DNA from: Teredinibacter turnerae T7901
GTDB taxonomy: Bacteria > Pseudomonadota > Gammaproteobacteria > Pseudomonadales > Cellvibrionaceae
Length of the DNA stretch: 64,000 nucleotides
NCBI RefSeq assembly: GCF_000023025.1
Contig: NC_012997.1
Location: 2,849,125 to 2,913,124, forward strand
Reading direction: 5' to 3'
Part shown: one piece after another, positions 56,326 through 64,000 of the stretch
Position numbering within the stretch: position 1 is the first letter of the stretch
Layout of the letters: each line of letters opens with the position of its first letter
Notes under the pieces: model-generated
What the model was told of the DNA's origin: nothing
Databases searched by the model: none
What the model saw: only the letters and a program-made list of their open reading frames with translations
Translations under genes and position numbers: made by a program

Positions 56326-57267
56326 TTACGAACTGACAGTAAAACGCAGTGTTTTACGGTTGGACACGGGATTGATGTCTACAGGAGCACCGTTAAGCTC
56401 TATCGCCACAGCACGTGCGTTGCCCAACATCACACTAAACGGGCTCTCGCCAAAAAGCTGCAGATTATCCCCTTTCGTCTGAAGTTGCGCAAACACTACC
56501 TTGCCAGTGGCGTCGGTCACCTGTAACCAACAATCATCGTTAAACGTGAAGTTGAGACGATCCTGGCTGGGCGTGGCATCGGTGGAATCAGGGGTCACTT
56601 GTGACTCGGCCTCTAATGCAGGCTCCTGCGTCGCCACCACCGGAGCCAGATCAGCTTCTGGCAGATCCAGCAGCACAGGAATTTCCTGCACGCTGGTGTC
56701 GCCATCAAAATCGCCACGGTCTTCAGTATCTGCCGAATCTATCGGGGGCGCGCCCTTCTCGTCGTTCGGAAGTTCGCCAATATTCGATGCAGCCTCGACC
56801 GTCCCGGCTTCGTTATCGCCAGGCCCCACGTCTTCGATAAAGTAAACAGCAATTGCCCAGGCCGCGATCAGGAATACAACAACAGGAATAACCGGGAGCC
56901 GACGTTTCGTGCCGCTTTTTTTTGCGCGCGGTTTGGGCGCGGTGGCGTTGGCTGCGGTTTCCGTAAATGACTGTGCTGGTGCAACATTACTTCGCATTTG
57001 TTCCGGCAAAGCACCAACGAACTCGCTCGCATCAAGTTTCAACAAACTCGCATATTTGCGTACATAGCCATTGAGAAATGTTTTCGCACCTATCCGATCG
57101 TAGGTGTCGTCCTCAAGATCTTGGAGTTTCCACTCAGGAATCAACGTTTGCTCAGCGATTTTGCTAAGCGGCAAACCTGCTTCAAGCCGCACAATACGCA
57201 ATGCAGCGCCAGGTTTACCCTCAGCCAGGCTTGCGCGATAGTCGGTAGTTCTCTCTTCCCCAGTCAT
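56326..57267 (-). CDS. rodZ: Cytoskeletal protein RodZ
   Basis: Links MreB to the cell-wall elongation machinery. The 313-aa product has an N-terminal HTH (RIVRLEAGLPLSKIAEQTLI, residues about 22-90), a basic juxtamembrane region KKSGTKRRLP, one transmembrane helix VIPVVVFLIAAWAIAVYFI (about 123-141), an acidic low-complexity periplasmic linker, and a C-terminal DUF4115 domain (LNFTFNDDCWLQVTDATGKV, VMLGNARAVAIELNGAPVDI). It lies between pilW and hisS on the same strand. Confidence 0.95.
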   Translation of the reverse strand: MTGEERTTDYRASLAEGKPGAALRIVRLEAGLPLSKIAEQTLIPEWKLQDLEDDTYDRIGAKTFLNGYVRKYASLLKLDASEFVGALPEQMRSNVAPAQSFTETAANATAPKPRAKKSGTKRRLPVIPVVVFLIAAWAIAVYFIEDVGPGDNEAGTVEAASNIGELPNDEKGAPPIDSADTEDRGDFDGDTSVQEIPVLLDLPEADLAPVVATQEPALEAESQVTPDSTDATPSQDRLNFTFNDDCWLQVTDATGKVVFAQLQTKGDNLQLFGESPFSVMLGNARAVAIELNGAPVDINPVSNRKTLRFTVSS

Positions 57268-57314
57268 GAATGCACTTCTTTCTCAAACTATTACTTTGTT
57301 TAATTGGACGCCGG

Positions 57315-58127
57315 CTATTGTCCCATGAGCCTTTTGTACTCCAAATATTCCTTTGAGTAAGGGTACAGATTTTTAAGGGCCAAAACGTAGCTGGCCTCTT
57401 TATCTTTGTTACCGAAAATGCGCTCTAATCGTATACCGAGCCACAAACTGCGCGGATTCTGCCGAGCAGAGCTGTCGAACTGCGCCAGAAACCGCGCTGC
57501 TTTGGTGTAGTCGCGGGAGGCAAACGCCATATCCGCAAGTTCCAACGCAGCTTCCGCCTGACGGGGATCAAGATTTAACGCATGTGCGAATGCGCCCTCG
57601 GCGCGCTCCTTGTTACCCAGCAGCAAAGCCATGCGGCCAACATTCACCAGGGCATCGGTACGCCGAGGATAATTGAAGTCCGACGACGCTGCCTCGAAAT
57701 AGGTGTAGGCCTCTTCGTAGCGTTTTTGCTCTACTAAAAAGCGTGCGTAACTGAACTGAATGCTGGCAAGGGAAAAGTCCACACGGCTGCGCAGCGCCTT
57801 GTTAAACTTTTTATCCGCCTCTTCCGCTTCGCCATTCAGCTGGTGGATCATCGCCAACCCCAGATAACCCTCGGCAGATTTTGGGTCCATCTCCAGCGCT
57901 TTAGTAAACGAACGCTGCGCACCTTCGCGGTTGTTTTGCTGCAGGTAAGACATTCCTAGCTTTACGTTGGCTTCCACTGCCTGTTGCTTGTTCACTCTGC
58001 GCTCCGGGTTTTCCATCGTGGTAACACACCCGCCGAGGCACAGGATCAAAACGACATATGTCACCCTTTTAACCAGCGTCAGCACAGGTTGGCTGACACG
58101 GCTCACAAACAGGGAATTGCCAGGCAT
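57315..58127 (-). CDS. pilW: Type IV pilus biogenesis lipoprotein PilW
   Basis: A TPR-containing outer-membrane lipoprotein that stabilises the PilQ secretin (PilF/PilW family). The 270-aa product has a lipobox near residue 34 (VVLILCLGGC) and TPR repeats (VKLGMSYLQQNNREGAQRSF, GYLGLAMIHQLNGEAEEADK, NVGRMALLLGNKERAEGAFA). I place the start at ATG 58127, with GGAG ten bases upstream; the ORF extends to 58145. It is 29 bp after rlmN. The rlmN-pilW-rodZ order is the usual one in gammaproteobacteria with type IV pili. Confidence 0.92.
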   Translation of the reverse strand: MPGNSLFVSRVSQPVLTLVKRVTYVVLILCLGGCVTTMENPERRVNKQQAVEANVKLGMSYLQQNNREGAQRSFTKALEMDPKSAEGYLGLAMIHQLNGEAEEADKKFNKALRSRVDFSLASIQFSYARFLVEQKRYEEAYTYFEAASSDFNYPRRTDALVNVGRMALLLGNKERAEGAFAHALNLDPRQAEAALELADMAFASRDYTKAARFLAQFDSSARQNPRSLWLGIRLERIFGNKDKEASYVLALKNLYPYSKEYLEYKRLMGQ

Positions 58128-58156
58128 AGCCCAATATCTCCGCACTTTATTGTTGT

Positions 58157-59356
58157 TTATTGCACCATTTTCACAGGAATGATGTCGTTTCCTGTAGCGA
58201 GTAAAGCGGCCTGATCCAGCTTGTAACGCTGACTGCGCTTAGTCCTGTCGTTAACCTGACCTGCCAGCTGACCACAGGCTGCGTCAATGTCGTCGCCGCG
58301 CGTGGTGCGCACCGTTGCGGTATAACCCGCATCAATCAATATCTGCTGAAAACGGCGCAACGCGTTATTACTCACCTTTTTATAGTTAGATAACCCGAAC
58401 GGGTTAAAAGGTATGAGGTTAATTTTAACCGGCACATCTTTCAACAGTTCGACCAATTCATGCGCGTGTTCTATGCGGTCGTTCACTTGATCGATTAATG
58501 TGTATTCGATGGTAATTTTACGGTGCGCATCCGGAAGCCCTTCAATATAGCGCTTGGCAGAAGCAAGCAATTGCGCAATCGGGTATTTTTTGTTGATCGG
58601 TACCAACTGGTTTCGCAGCTCATCGTTCGGCGCGTGCAGGGAAATTGCCAGGCATGCATCGGTGTATTTGCCCAGTCGATCCAGCTGCGGCACCACACCC
58701 GATGTACTCAACGTAACGCGACGCTTGGATATGCCGTAGCAGTTGTCATGCATCATCAGGTGCATTGCTTCAACGACGTTCTCGAAGTTGAGCAACGGCT
58801 CGCCCATGCCCATGAGTACCACGTTAGTGACTTTTCGGTCTCCTCGTGCCCCGCCCTCTTGGAGCTGGCCAAAGGATTTCGCCGCGATCCAGACTTGCCC
58901 GATGATTTCATCAGACGTGAGATCGCGGTTAAAACCTTGTTTGCCCGTTGCACAGAAGCTGCAATCCAGGGAGCAACCGACCTGAGACGACACACACAGG
59001 GTGCCGCGCTCACCATCCGGAATAAATACCGTTTCGATCGCGTTGCCGCCACCCACGCGTATAAGAAACTTGCGCGTGCCGTCGGTAGAGTCCCACTGCT
59101 CTATCACTTCAGGAATGCGCACTTCCGCGATGTCGGCTAAACGCTCACGGAGCGCCTTGCTGATATTGGTCATTTGCGCGAAATCGGTAACACCCAGCTG
59201 ATGCACCCATTTCAACACCTGAGTTGCGCGAAACTTCTTCTCGCCCAGAGATTCAAAAAACGCTTCCAGACGCCCTTGAGACATACCGAGAAGGTTTACC
59301 TTGGCCGCATCGCCAACGATTTCAACAGCGTCAACTGCGCTCACATCTGAACTCAC
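58157..59356 (-). CDS. rlmN: Dual 23S rRNA/tRNA adenine-C2 methyltransferase RlmN
   Basis: A radical-SAM enzyme that makes m2A2503 in 23S rRNA and m2A37 in tRNAs. The 399-aa product carries the cluster motif [20 protein letters not shown] (CxxxCxxC) near residue 132, [20 protein letters not shown] and the second catalytic Cys in [15 protein letters not shown] near the C-terminus. The start is GTG at 59356, with GAGG about 11 bases upstream. It follows ndk by 18 bp. Confidence 0.97.
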   Translation of the reverse strand: MSSDVSAVDAVEIVGDAAKVNLLGMSQGRLEAFFESLGEKKFRATQVLKWVHQLGVTDFAQMTNISKALRERLADIAEVRIPEVIEQWDSTDGTRKFLIRVGGGNAIETVFIPDGERGTLCVSSQVGCSLDCSFCATGKQGFNRDLTSDEIIGQVWIAAKSFGQLQEGGARGDRKVTNVVLMGMGEPLLNFENVVEAMHLMMHDNCYGISKRRVTLSTSGVVPQLDRLGKYTDACLAISLHAPNDELRNQLVPINKKYPIAQLLASAKRYIEGLPDAHRKITIEYTLIDQVNDRIEHAHELVELLKDVPVKINLIPFNPFGLSNYKKVSNNALRRFQQILIDAGYTATVRTTRGDDIDAACGQLAGQVNDRTKRSQRYKLDQAALLATGNDIIPVKMVQ

Positions 59357-59374
59357 TAATCAATCAACCTCAAG

Positions 59375-59800
59375 TTAACGGGAGAAAATTTCCGCCGCAT
59401 CAAAAAAGTACGCTATCTCCCTTGCTGCCGATTCAGTACTGTCGGAACCATGGACAGCATTTTCGCTCAGAGAATCCGCAAAATCTTTACGAATGGTACC
59501 TTCTGCAGCATTTTCCGGATTGGTGGCACCCATAATTTCACGGTTGAGTGCCACGGCATTTTCACCTTCCAGCACCTGAATAAGAACCGGCCCGCTGGTC
59601 ATAAACTCCACCAGCTCTCCAAAAAACGGTCGCGCTTTGTGCTCCTCGTAGAAGCCACCGGCACGGTCATCGTCTAATTGAGTCATTTTAGCGGCCACAA
59701 TCTTCAGGCCGGCTTTCTCAAAACGACTATAAATATCACCAATCACGTTTTTCTTTACAGCATTCGGCTTAACAATCGACAATGTTTTTTCAATAGCCAT
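59375..59800 (-). CDS. ndk: Nucleoside diphosphate kinase
   Basis: Transfers the gamma-phosphate between nucleoside triphosphates and diphosphates. The 141-aa product opens [20 protein letters not shown] and holds the active-site His in [23 protein letters not shown] at 59800 is the start, with AAGGAG upstream; the ORF reaches 59806 via a TTG that is not needed. It is the first gene of the ndk-rlmN-pilW-rodZ-hisS-yfgM-bamB-der run. Confidence 0.97.
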   Translation of the reverse strand: MAIEKTLSIVKPNAVKKNVIGDIYSRFEKAGLKIVAAKMTQLDDDRAGGFYEEHKARPFFGELVEFMTSGPVLIQVLEGENAVALNREIMGATNPENAAEGTIRKDFADSLSENAVHGSDSTESAAREIAYFFDAAEIFSR

Positions 59801-60045
59801 CAACAATATACTCCTTGCTCTGGTCCATATTCTTTGGGGGTTAGCGCTGCGGATCGGGCGGCACGCCTAAGCGGCCCCATACCGTTGCGCATGCAAATCG
59901 CAAAACAGGCGATTATACGTGGATTGCGATCAAAAAAGCAGCCAACGTGCCAAGTATCTTTCGCGATACATTTTTCTTCTTGAGTGAACCCAGGGTATAT
60001 GGCTAGAGTCTCATCTTCTAAACCCAACACAGTGCCAGCCCATTT

Positions 60046-62241
60046 ATGCCATACATCGCAGGACGCCTCCTCAAAATCACCTTAGCTATCATTGCCTTTG
60101 TCCTCCTTTGTGCATTAGCACTTGCCCTATTCCTGCTTAGCAGCAACGCAAATTTTTTAAAACCAAAGCTGGAGAAAGCTCTGGCGGAGCAAGGGGTTTT
60201 CACCGAAATTCTTGGCGACCTCAACTGGTCTGTGTACCCCGTAGCCGGGGTAAAATCCGGCGAAATCCAGCTCTTTCCTTCCGCAGCACGTGTAGATACC
60301 GAAAAACTCGCCAGCATCGACAGCTTTAATCTGCAGCTCGATCTCCTAGCGCTTATCAGAGAGCGAGAATTACGCATCAATGCCGTCTTTGTTCAACACC
60401 CTAAAGTGGACCTCCATATTGGCAAAAACGGCGAGAGTAACTGGCAACCAGTACTCGATGCTTTCGCTCGCGACTCAGACACAGACACAGACACAGAGGG
60501 TGGTGAACCTGCCAAGCGTGCGCCAGCGGAGCCAGAAAAGGCCAGCGACAACTCGAACGCAAGCGATACTCAAATCGCAATAGAACGGATTAAGATCAGC
60601 GACTTCGAGCTCAGCTATACCAACGCTGTCAACAACAGCAACATTAAGTTGCGACAAACCGATGTACAGCTTGATGCGGTCAACCTCAATGGCCAGCCAA
60701 TGCAAATTGCACTTAACAGCGAGCTGACATTTGCGCCCTATCCACCGATTCGAATCGGGTTTGAATCGACAATCACACAAACTGGCGCGGGCGCGATTAC
60801 GTTTGCGTCCACGCGCCTATCTGCTATGGCTACAGAAGAAGCGGATGCGCGTATAAACGGAAATATTTCGGTGGTTACATCACCAGCACTAAAGGCAGAA
60901 GCAACCATACAACTCGACGAGCTGAACCCAGCCGCCTGGTTGAAATGGATGGAAGTGGCGCTTCCTGAGATGAGCAACTCCAGCGCGCTCACCAAATTCG
61001 CAGCCAATGCCAACATCCAATACCGGGGCGACCAGTTAGAGGTTGCGGTTCTATCCGCAACTCTGGACAAAACCAAGCTGGATGCAAAAGGCACTGTATC
61101 CTTGCAACCCGAGCTTCCGCCTAAGCTGCAACTTACGCTGGCGGTCGATCAACTGAATCTCGACCATTATTTACCCCCAGTCCCGCAGCCAGATGAGATC
61201 GCCCCAACACCACCAGCGAATGCAGCACCGGAATCCGCAGATAACTCGCCGCTCAACCTGGACGCACTAAACAGCATCATTGGGGTTCTCAATCTACGCA
61301 CGCAAAAAGTGACATTTCTTGAGCAGAATCTCACCAATTTAGACAGCGAGTTAACATTGAAACCTGGAGTTACGACTGTCACCGTGAAAAAAGGCTCTCT
61401 ATATGAGGGAACCCTCTCCGGCACCGCCAAACTGAAACACGCGAACACGAACAACCAGTTGACGTCGGAGTTTTCGATGAGCGGTTTGGACGTAGGTTTG
61501 GCACTTTCATCGCTAGGCCTATACGACCAATTGAAAGGCACGATGAACATCCAGATAAATGGCGAAACGCAAGGTGGAAGCGCCGCGGCACTCACCGAGG
61601 GCTTTAGCGCACACCTGACCGCTCAGTCGGAACTGATGAAGTTTGAAGCGGTAAACCTGGAACAAGTGTACTGTGATGCGATAAGTAAGCTGGATAACAG
61701 CAGAACCGATAAAACCTGGGAGCCCTATACCAGCATTTCGGCTTTAACAGCAAATATCGATTACACGAGCGCAGGTATTACTATAAACAGTCTCGCCGCC
61801 AGGGTGCAGGGAATCCAAACGGACGCAATGGGCACATTCAACCCCACAACCAAGAACTTTGTTATTCCAGCCAATTTGGCATTTGCCGATTTTACCGCTG
61901 CACAAAAATCCTGCCCACTGCTGAATGCAAAATGGCGCAGCCAGCGTATTCCGGTTATCTGCGAGGGTTCGCTGGACACCATTGGCAAAGATGTTTGTAA
62001 ACTTGATTTCAAACGTCTGAGCGACAAATGGGAAGACAAATTTAAAACAGAAACCAAAAAGGCGAGCGATAAGGTCGAGGAACGCTACAAGGAGTCGCGC
62101 GAAGACGCAAAAGACAAAGTCGACGAGCGTGCAAAAGACTTGCTGGAAAATCTGGTAGGAGAAGAGAAGTCGAAAGAATTGGGCGATAAGCTTGAAGACG
62201 GTTTTAAAAACTTATTAAAACGTAAAAAAAGTGAGAAATAA
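60046..62241 (+). CDS. AsmA-family protein
   Basis: A 731-aa inner-membrane-anchored periplasmic protein of the AsmA/TamB-like bridge family, thought to take part in phospholipid movement to the outer membrane. It has one N-terminal helix (AIIAFVLLCALALALFLLSS, residues 15-34) followed by ALAEQGVFTEILGDLNWSVY. A low-complexity insertion encoded by a short GACACA repeat (about 60478-60499, SDTDTDTEG) is followed by the C-terminal AsmA domain (GTMNIQINGETQGGSAAALT). A charged helical tail (EERYKESREDAKDKVDERAK) closes it. It is divergent from ndk. Confidence 0.9.
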   Translation: MPYIAGRLLKITLAIIAFVLLCALALALFLLSSNANFLKPKLEKALAEQGVFTEILGDLNWSVYPVAGVKSGEIQLFPSAARVDTEKLASIDSFNLQLDLLALIRERELRINAVFVQHPKVDLHIGKNGESNWQPVLDAFARDSDTDTDTEGGEPAKRAPAEPEKASDNSNASDTQIAIERIKISDFELSYTNAVNNSNIKLRQTDVQLDAVNLNGQPMQIALNSELTFAPYPPIRIGFESTITQTGAGAITFASTRLSAMATEEADARINGNISVVTSPALKAEATIQLDELNPAAWLKWMEVALPEMSNSSALTKFAANANIQYRGDQLEVAVLSATLDKTKLDAKGTVSLQPELPPKLQLTLAVDQLNLDHYLPPVPQPDEIAPTPPANAAPESADNSPLNLDALNSIIGVLNLRTQKVTFLEQNLTNLDSELTLKPGVTTVTVKKGSLYEGTLSGTAKLKHANTNNQLTSEFSMSGLDVGLALSSLGLYDQLKGTMNIQINGETQGGSAAALTEGFSAHLTAQSELMKFEAVNLEQVYCDAISKLDNSRTDKTWEPYTSISALTANIDYTSAGITINSLAARVQGIQTDAMGTFNPTTKNFVIPANLAFADFTAAQKSCPLLNAKWRSQRIPVICEGSLDTIGKDVCKLDFKRLSDKWEDKFKTETKKASDKVEERYKESREDAKDKVDERAKDLLENLVGEEKSKELGDKLEDGFKNLLKRKKSEK

Positions 62242-62362
62242 ACGATACCTCAACGTAAACCCTTTAGCATTATGACCGAACAATTGAACAATGCCATTTA
62301 CGTCAAGATACAGTTAGTTTTTACCGACATTGCGGCACAAAACCCATAGAGGAGCCCCCAAA

Positions 62363-62911
62363 ATGAAACTCACCACCATTGCCGGACTGGCGTTTGTTGT
62401 CGCCAGCCTAAGCAACACCGCGTCAGCAGTAGAATCCTGCCCTGCTTTTCTCAATCAGGACATGAAGCGCCTGCACAGTAGCGAAACCGTGAACCTGTGC
62501 TCGCTATACAAAGAGAAACCCTTGTTGTTGGTGAATACCGCCAGCCATTGCGGCTATACCAAGCAATTCAAAGGGCTGGAAGCGCTTTACAAAAAATATA
62601 AAGACGATGGCTTTGAAATCGTCGGTTTCGCCTCCGATGACTTTAAGCAAGCCGCGAAAAGTGAGGAAGAAGCAGCGACGGTCTGTTACAAAAATTACGG
62701 CGTTACCTTCACCATGCTCGCGCCCACACATGTGCGCGGAAAAGATGCCAACCCAGTGTTTGCACACCTGAATTCAGAGACGGAAAAGCCTGGCTGGAAC
62801 TTTAACAAGTATCTGGTTTCCGCCGATGGGAAAACCGTTAAACACTACGGTAGCAGTACCAAGCCAATGGATTCAGCGCTAGAAAAAGACCTGAAGAAAA
62901 TGCTGAAGTGA
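62363..62911 (+). CDS. Secreted glutathione-peroxidase-like thiol peroxidase
   Basis: The 182-aa product has a signal peptide (AGLAFVVASLSNTASA) and a GPx-like thioredoxin fold: LVNTASHCGYTKQFKGLEAL with the peroxidatic Cys, FEIVGFASDDFKQ and the WNF motif in PGWNFNKYLVSADG. In GPx enzymes the usual segment is NVASKCG. The Gln residue of the catalytic tetrad is probably replaced. Start at ATG 62363, with AGGAG upstream. It acts in the periplasm, probably with a thioredoxin-like reductant; the peroxide substrate is unknown. Confidence 0.9.
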   Translation: MKLTTIAGLAFVVASLSNTASAVESCPAFLNQDMKRLHSSETVNLCSLYKEKPLLLVNTASHCGYTKQFKGLEALYKKYKDDGFEIVGFASDDFKQAAKSEEEAATVCYKNYGVTFTMLAPTHVRGKDANPVFAHLNSETEKPGWNFNKYLVSADGKTVKHYGSSTKPMDSALEKDLKKMLK

Positions 62912-63021
62912 GAATCGGACGGTGCCGCCTAAGGCGGCACTTGACGTGTAGTTTCAAAGGGGGCAGCCAATGATCTCCCCAAACAACACGGCTGAAATAT
63001 TTTCGTGTAGTGCAAAGCGCG

Positions 63022-63450
63022 TTACGCAGCAAGCGCGCGAATTTTTTCTACCATCGCCCGCAGCCCATTGCCCCGTGTCGGGCTCAAATGCCGCATCAGA
63101 CCCAATTGATCGAAATACTGTTCAATATCGAACGCCGCAATATCATCTGGGGTTTTGCCATTGTAGGCAGCCAAAATAACGCCAAGCAAACCCTTCACAA
63201 TAAATGCGTCGCTATCAACTTCAAACCAGAAACGATTATCAACTTGAATGTGCTCAATCCAAACCTGGCTCTGACACCCTTTCACCAAATTTGCCTCTGA
63301 CCGCTTGCTCTCATCCATTGCAGGCAACTCTTTGCCCAGGTCGATAATATATTTATAGCGATCTTCCCAGCCATCAAAAAAACTGAGCGTATCGATAATA
63401 TCATCGCTAGAGATGGTGTTGCCAAACGGGTTCTCTGCCGCACTACTCAT
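63022..63450 (-). CDS. sufE: Cysteine desulfuration protein SufE
   Basis: Accepts sulfur from the SufS cysteine desulfurase for Fe-S cluster assembly. The 142-aa protein has the sulfur-accepting Cys in NLVKGCQSQVWIEH and the family regions FFDGWEDRYKYIIDLGKELP and GLLGVILAAYNGKTPDDIAA. I place the start at ATG 63450 with GGATGAG upstream; the frame extends to 63468 through a TTG. It lies next to sufT on the same strand, suggesting the end of a suf operon that continues right of the window. Confidence 0.95.
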   Translation of the reverse strand: MSSAAENPFGNTISSDDIIDTLSFFDGWEDRYKYIIDLGKELPAMDESKRSEANLVKGCQSQVWIEHIQVDNRFWFEVDSDAFIVKGLLGVILAAYNGKTPDDIAAFDIEQYFDQLGLMRHLSPTRGNGLRAMVEKIRALAA

Positions 63451-63477
63451 GAATACAAACTCATCCAAATCGCTTTA

Positions 63478-63999
63478 TTAGAAAAACAGGCCCGTTTCCA
63501 GCTGCGCCTCTTCAGACATCATCTCGCGCTGCCATGGGGGATCAAACACCAGATTGACTTTTACTTGCTCGACATTCGGCACCATGGCAACCCGATATTC
63601 AACATCCCCTACCAACACCGGCCCCATTCCGCAGGCTGGTGCGGTGAGCGTCATGTCGATATCAACCCGCTTCGCATCCTGGTCTATATCCACGCGATAA
63701 ATTAAACCGAGACTGCGCAGGTTAACCGGAATTTCCGGGTCGTACACTGTTTCCAGCGCCTGCCACACCTGGTCAGCCACAATAGCCTCGGATGGCGGTG
63801 CGGCAAAAGTCAGCTCGAATTTCTCCAGCCCAAGCGCGTCGGCATCGGTGCCATCTACTCGCAGCATATTGCCCTGGTATACCACCGTATAATTGCCGCC
63901 AAGCGCTTGAGTAATGGTTATAAACTGGTGGGCGGGGATCATGACTTTTTCGCCCACCGGCACCAATCTTGCGGGACACTCCCGCAATGTGGTTACCAT
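63478..63999 (-). CDS. sufT: Fe-S cluster maturation protein SufT
   Basis: A 173-aa protein of the SufT/MIP18 (DUF59) family. Its N-terminal half has the SufT-specific IPAHQFITITQALGGNYTVV and the DUF59 half holds VYDPEIPVNLRSLGLIYRVD and TLTAPACGMGPVLVGDV with the conserved Cys. ATG at 63999 lies at the right edge of the window, so any further N-terminal extension cannot be excluded. Gene order sufT then sufE fits the end of a SUF operon. Confidence 0.92.
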   Translation of the reverse strand: MVTTLRECPARLVPVGEKVMIPAHQFITITQALGGNYTVVYQGNMLRVDGTDADALGLEKFELTFAAPPSEAIVADQVWQALETVYDPEIPVNLRSLGLIYRVDIDQDAKRVDIDMTLTAPACGMGPVLVGDVEYRVAMVPNVEQVKVNLVFDPPWQREMMSEEAQLETGLFF

Positions 64000-64000
64000 G

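Overview
The window looks like a chromosomal segment of a marine, plant-polysaccharide-degrading gammaproteobacterium of the Cellvibrionaceae type. Teredinibacter is my best guess and Saccharophagus or Cellvibrio relatives are alternatives. The main clue is the left-edge gene, which encodes a secreted protein with PA14, Ig-like and calcium-loop segments, long polyserine linkers, and CBM10 plus CBM5/12 modules. The housekeeping clusters (purL/mltF/tadA, guaBA/xseA, ndk-rlmN-pilW-rodZ-hisS-yfgM-bamB-der, anr next to a HemN-like gene) are typical gammaproteobacterial neighbourhoods. This assignment is inference; no database was searched.

Layout. Positions 1-6,000 are the accessory part: the end of the CBM protein, a 13-bp tandem repeat, an AT-rich secreted orphan, an inactivated IS5-group element with CTAG flanks, a decayed coding region, and tRNA-Ala(GGC) beside a degenerate tandem copy. 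From 6,000 to 19,800 lie gltX, a nitroreductase, MarC, an EamA transporter, Dps, dusA, tal, a TerB-FapA(DUF342)-CBS-HDOD run, an aldo/keto reductase and a periplasmic binding-like protein. From 19,860 to 34,290 come purL, mltF, a coupled DUF1653-rlmA-tadA operon, fldB-mnmC, a ComFB-like gene, a glutaminyl cyclotransferase, trhP and a hexose-6-phosphate mutarotase. Several of these act on tRNA or rRNA: gltX, dusA, tadA, rlmA, mnmC, trhP, rlmN and hisS.

A 341-bp MITE-like element with perfect CTAG flanks follows at 34,294, with a second, inverted copy at 50,486. Next is an oxygen-response region: a HemN-like protein that has lost its radical-SAM cysteines, preceded by a perfect FNR/Anr box, then anr, a DUF4202 gene and a SirB2 gene. 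Beyond it are guaB-guaA with a terminator between them, xseA, an unrecognised 442-aa protein, a PhzF-like protein that seems to lack its catalytic Glu, and a TPP-riboswitch-controlled thiO-thiS-thiG operon ending in a lone ABC ATPase. From 49,500 to the right edge are a TauE/SafE permease, the second MITE copy, the der-to-ndk cluster (without ispG at its usual place), an AsmA-family protein, a secreted glutathione-peroxidase-like protein, and sufE/sufT.

I found no CRISPR array, prophage or obvious defence island. The observations most worth following are the Anr-controlled HemN-like pseudoenzyme, the two MITE copies sharing the IS5-type CTAG target, the 92-bp structured intergenic repeat at two distant loci, the PhzF-like protein without its catalytic Glu, and the carbohydrate-binding protein whose upstream part looks like a cytochrome tail.
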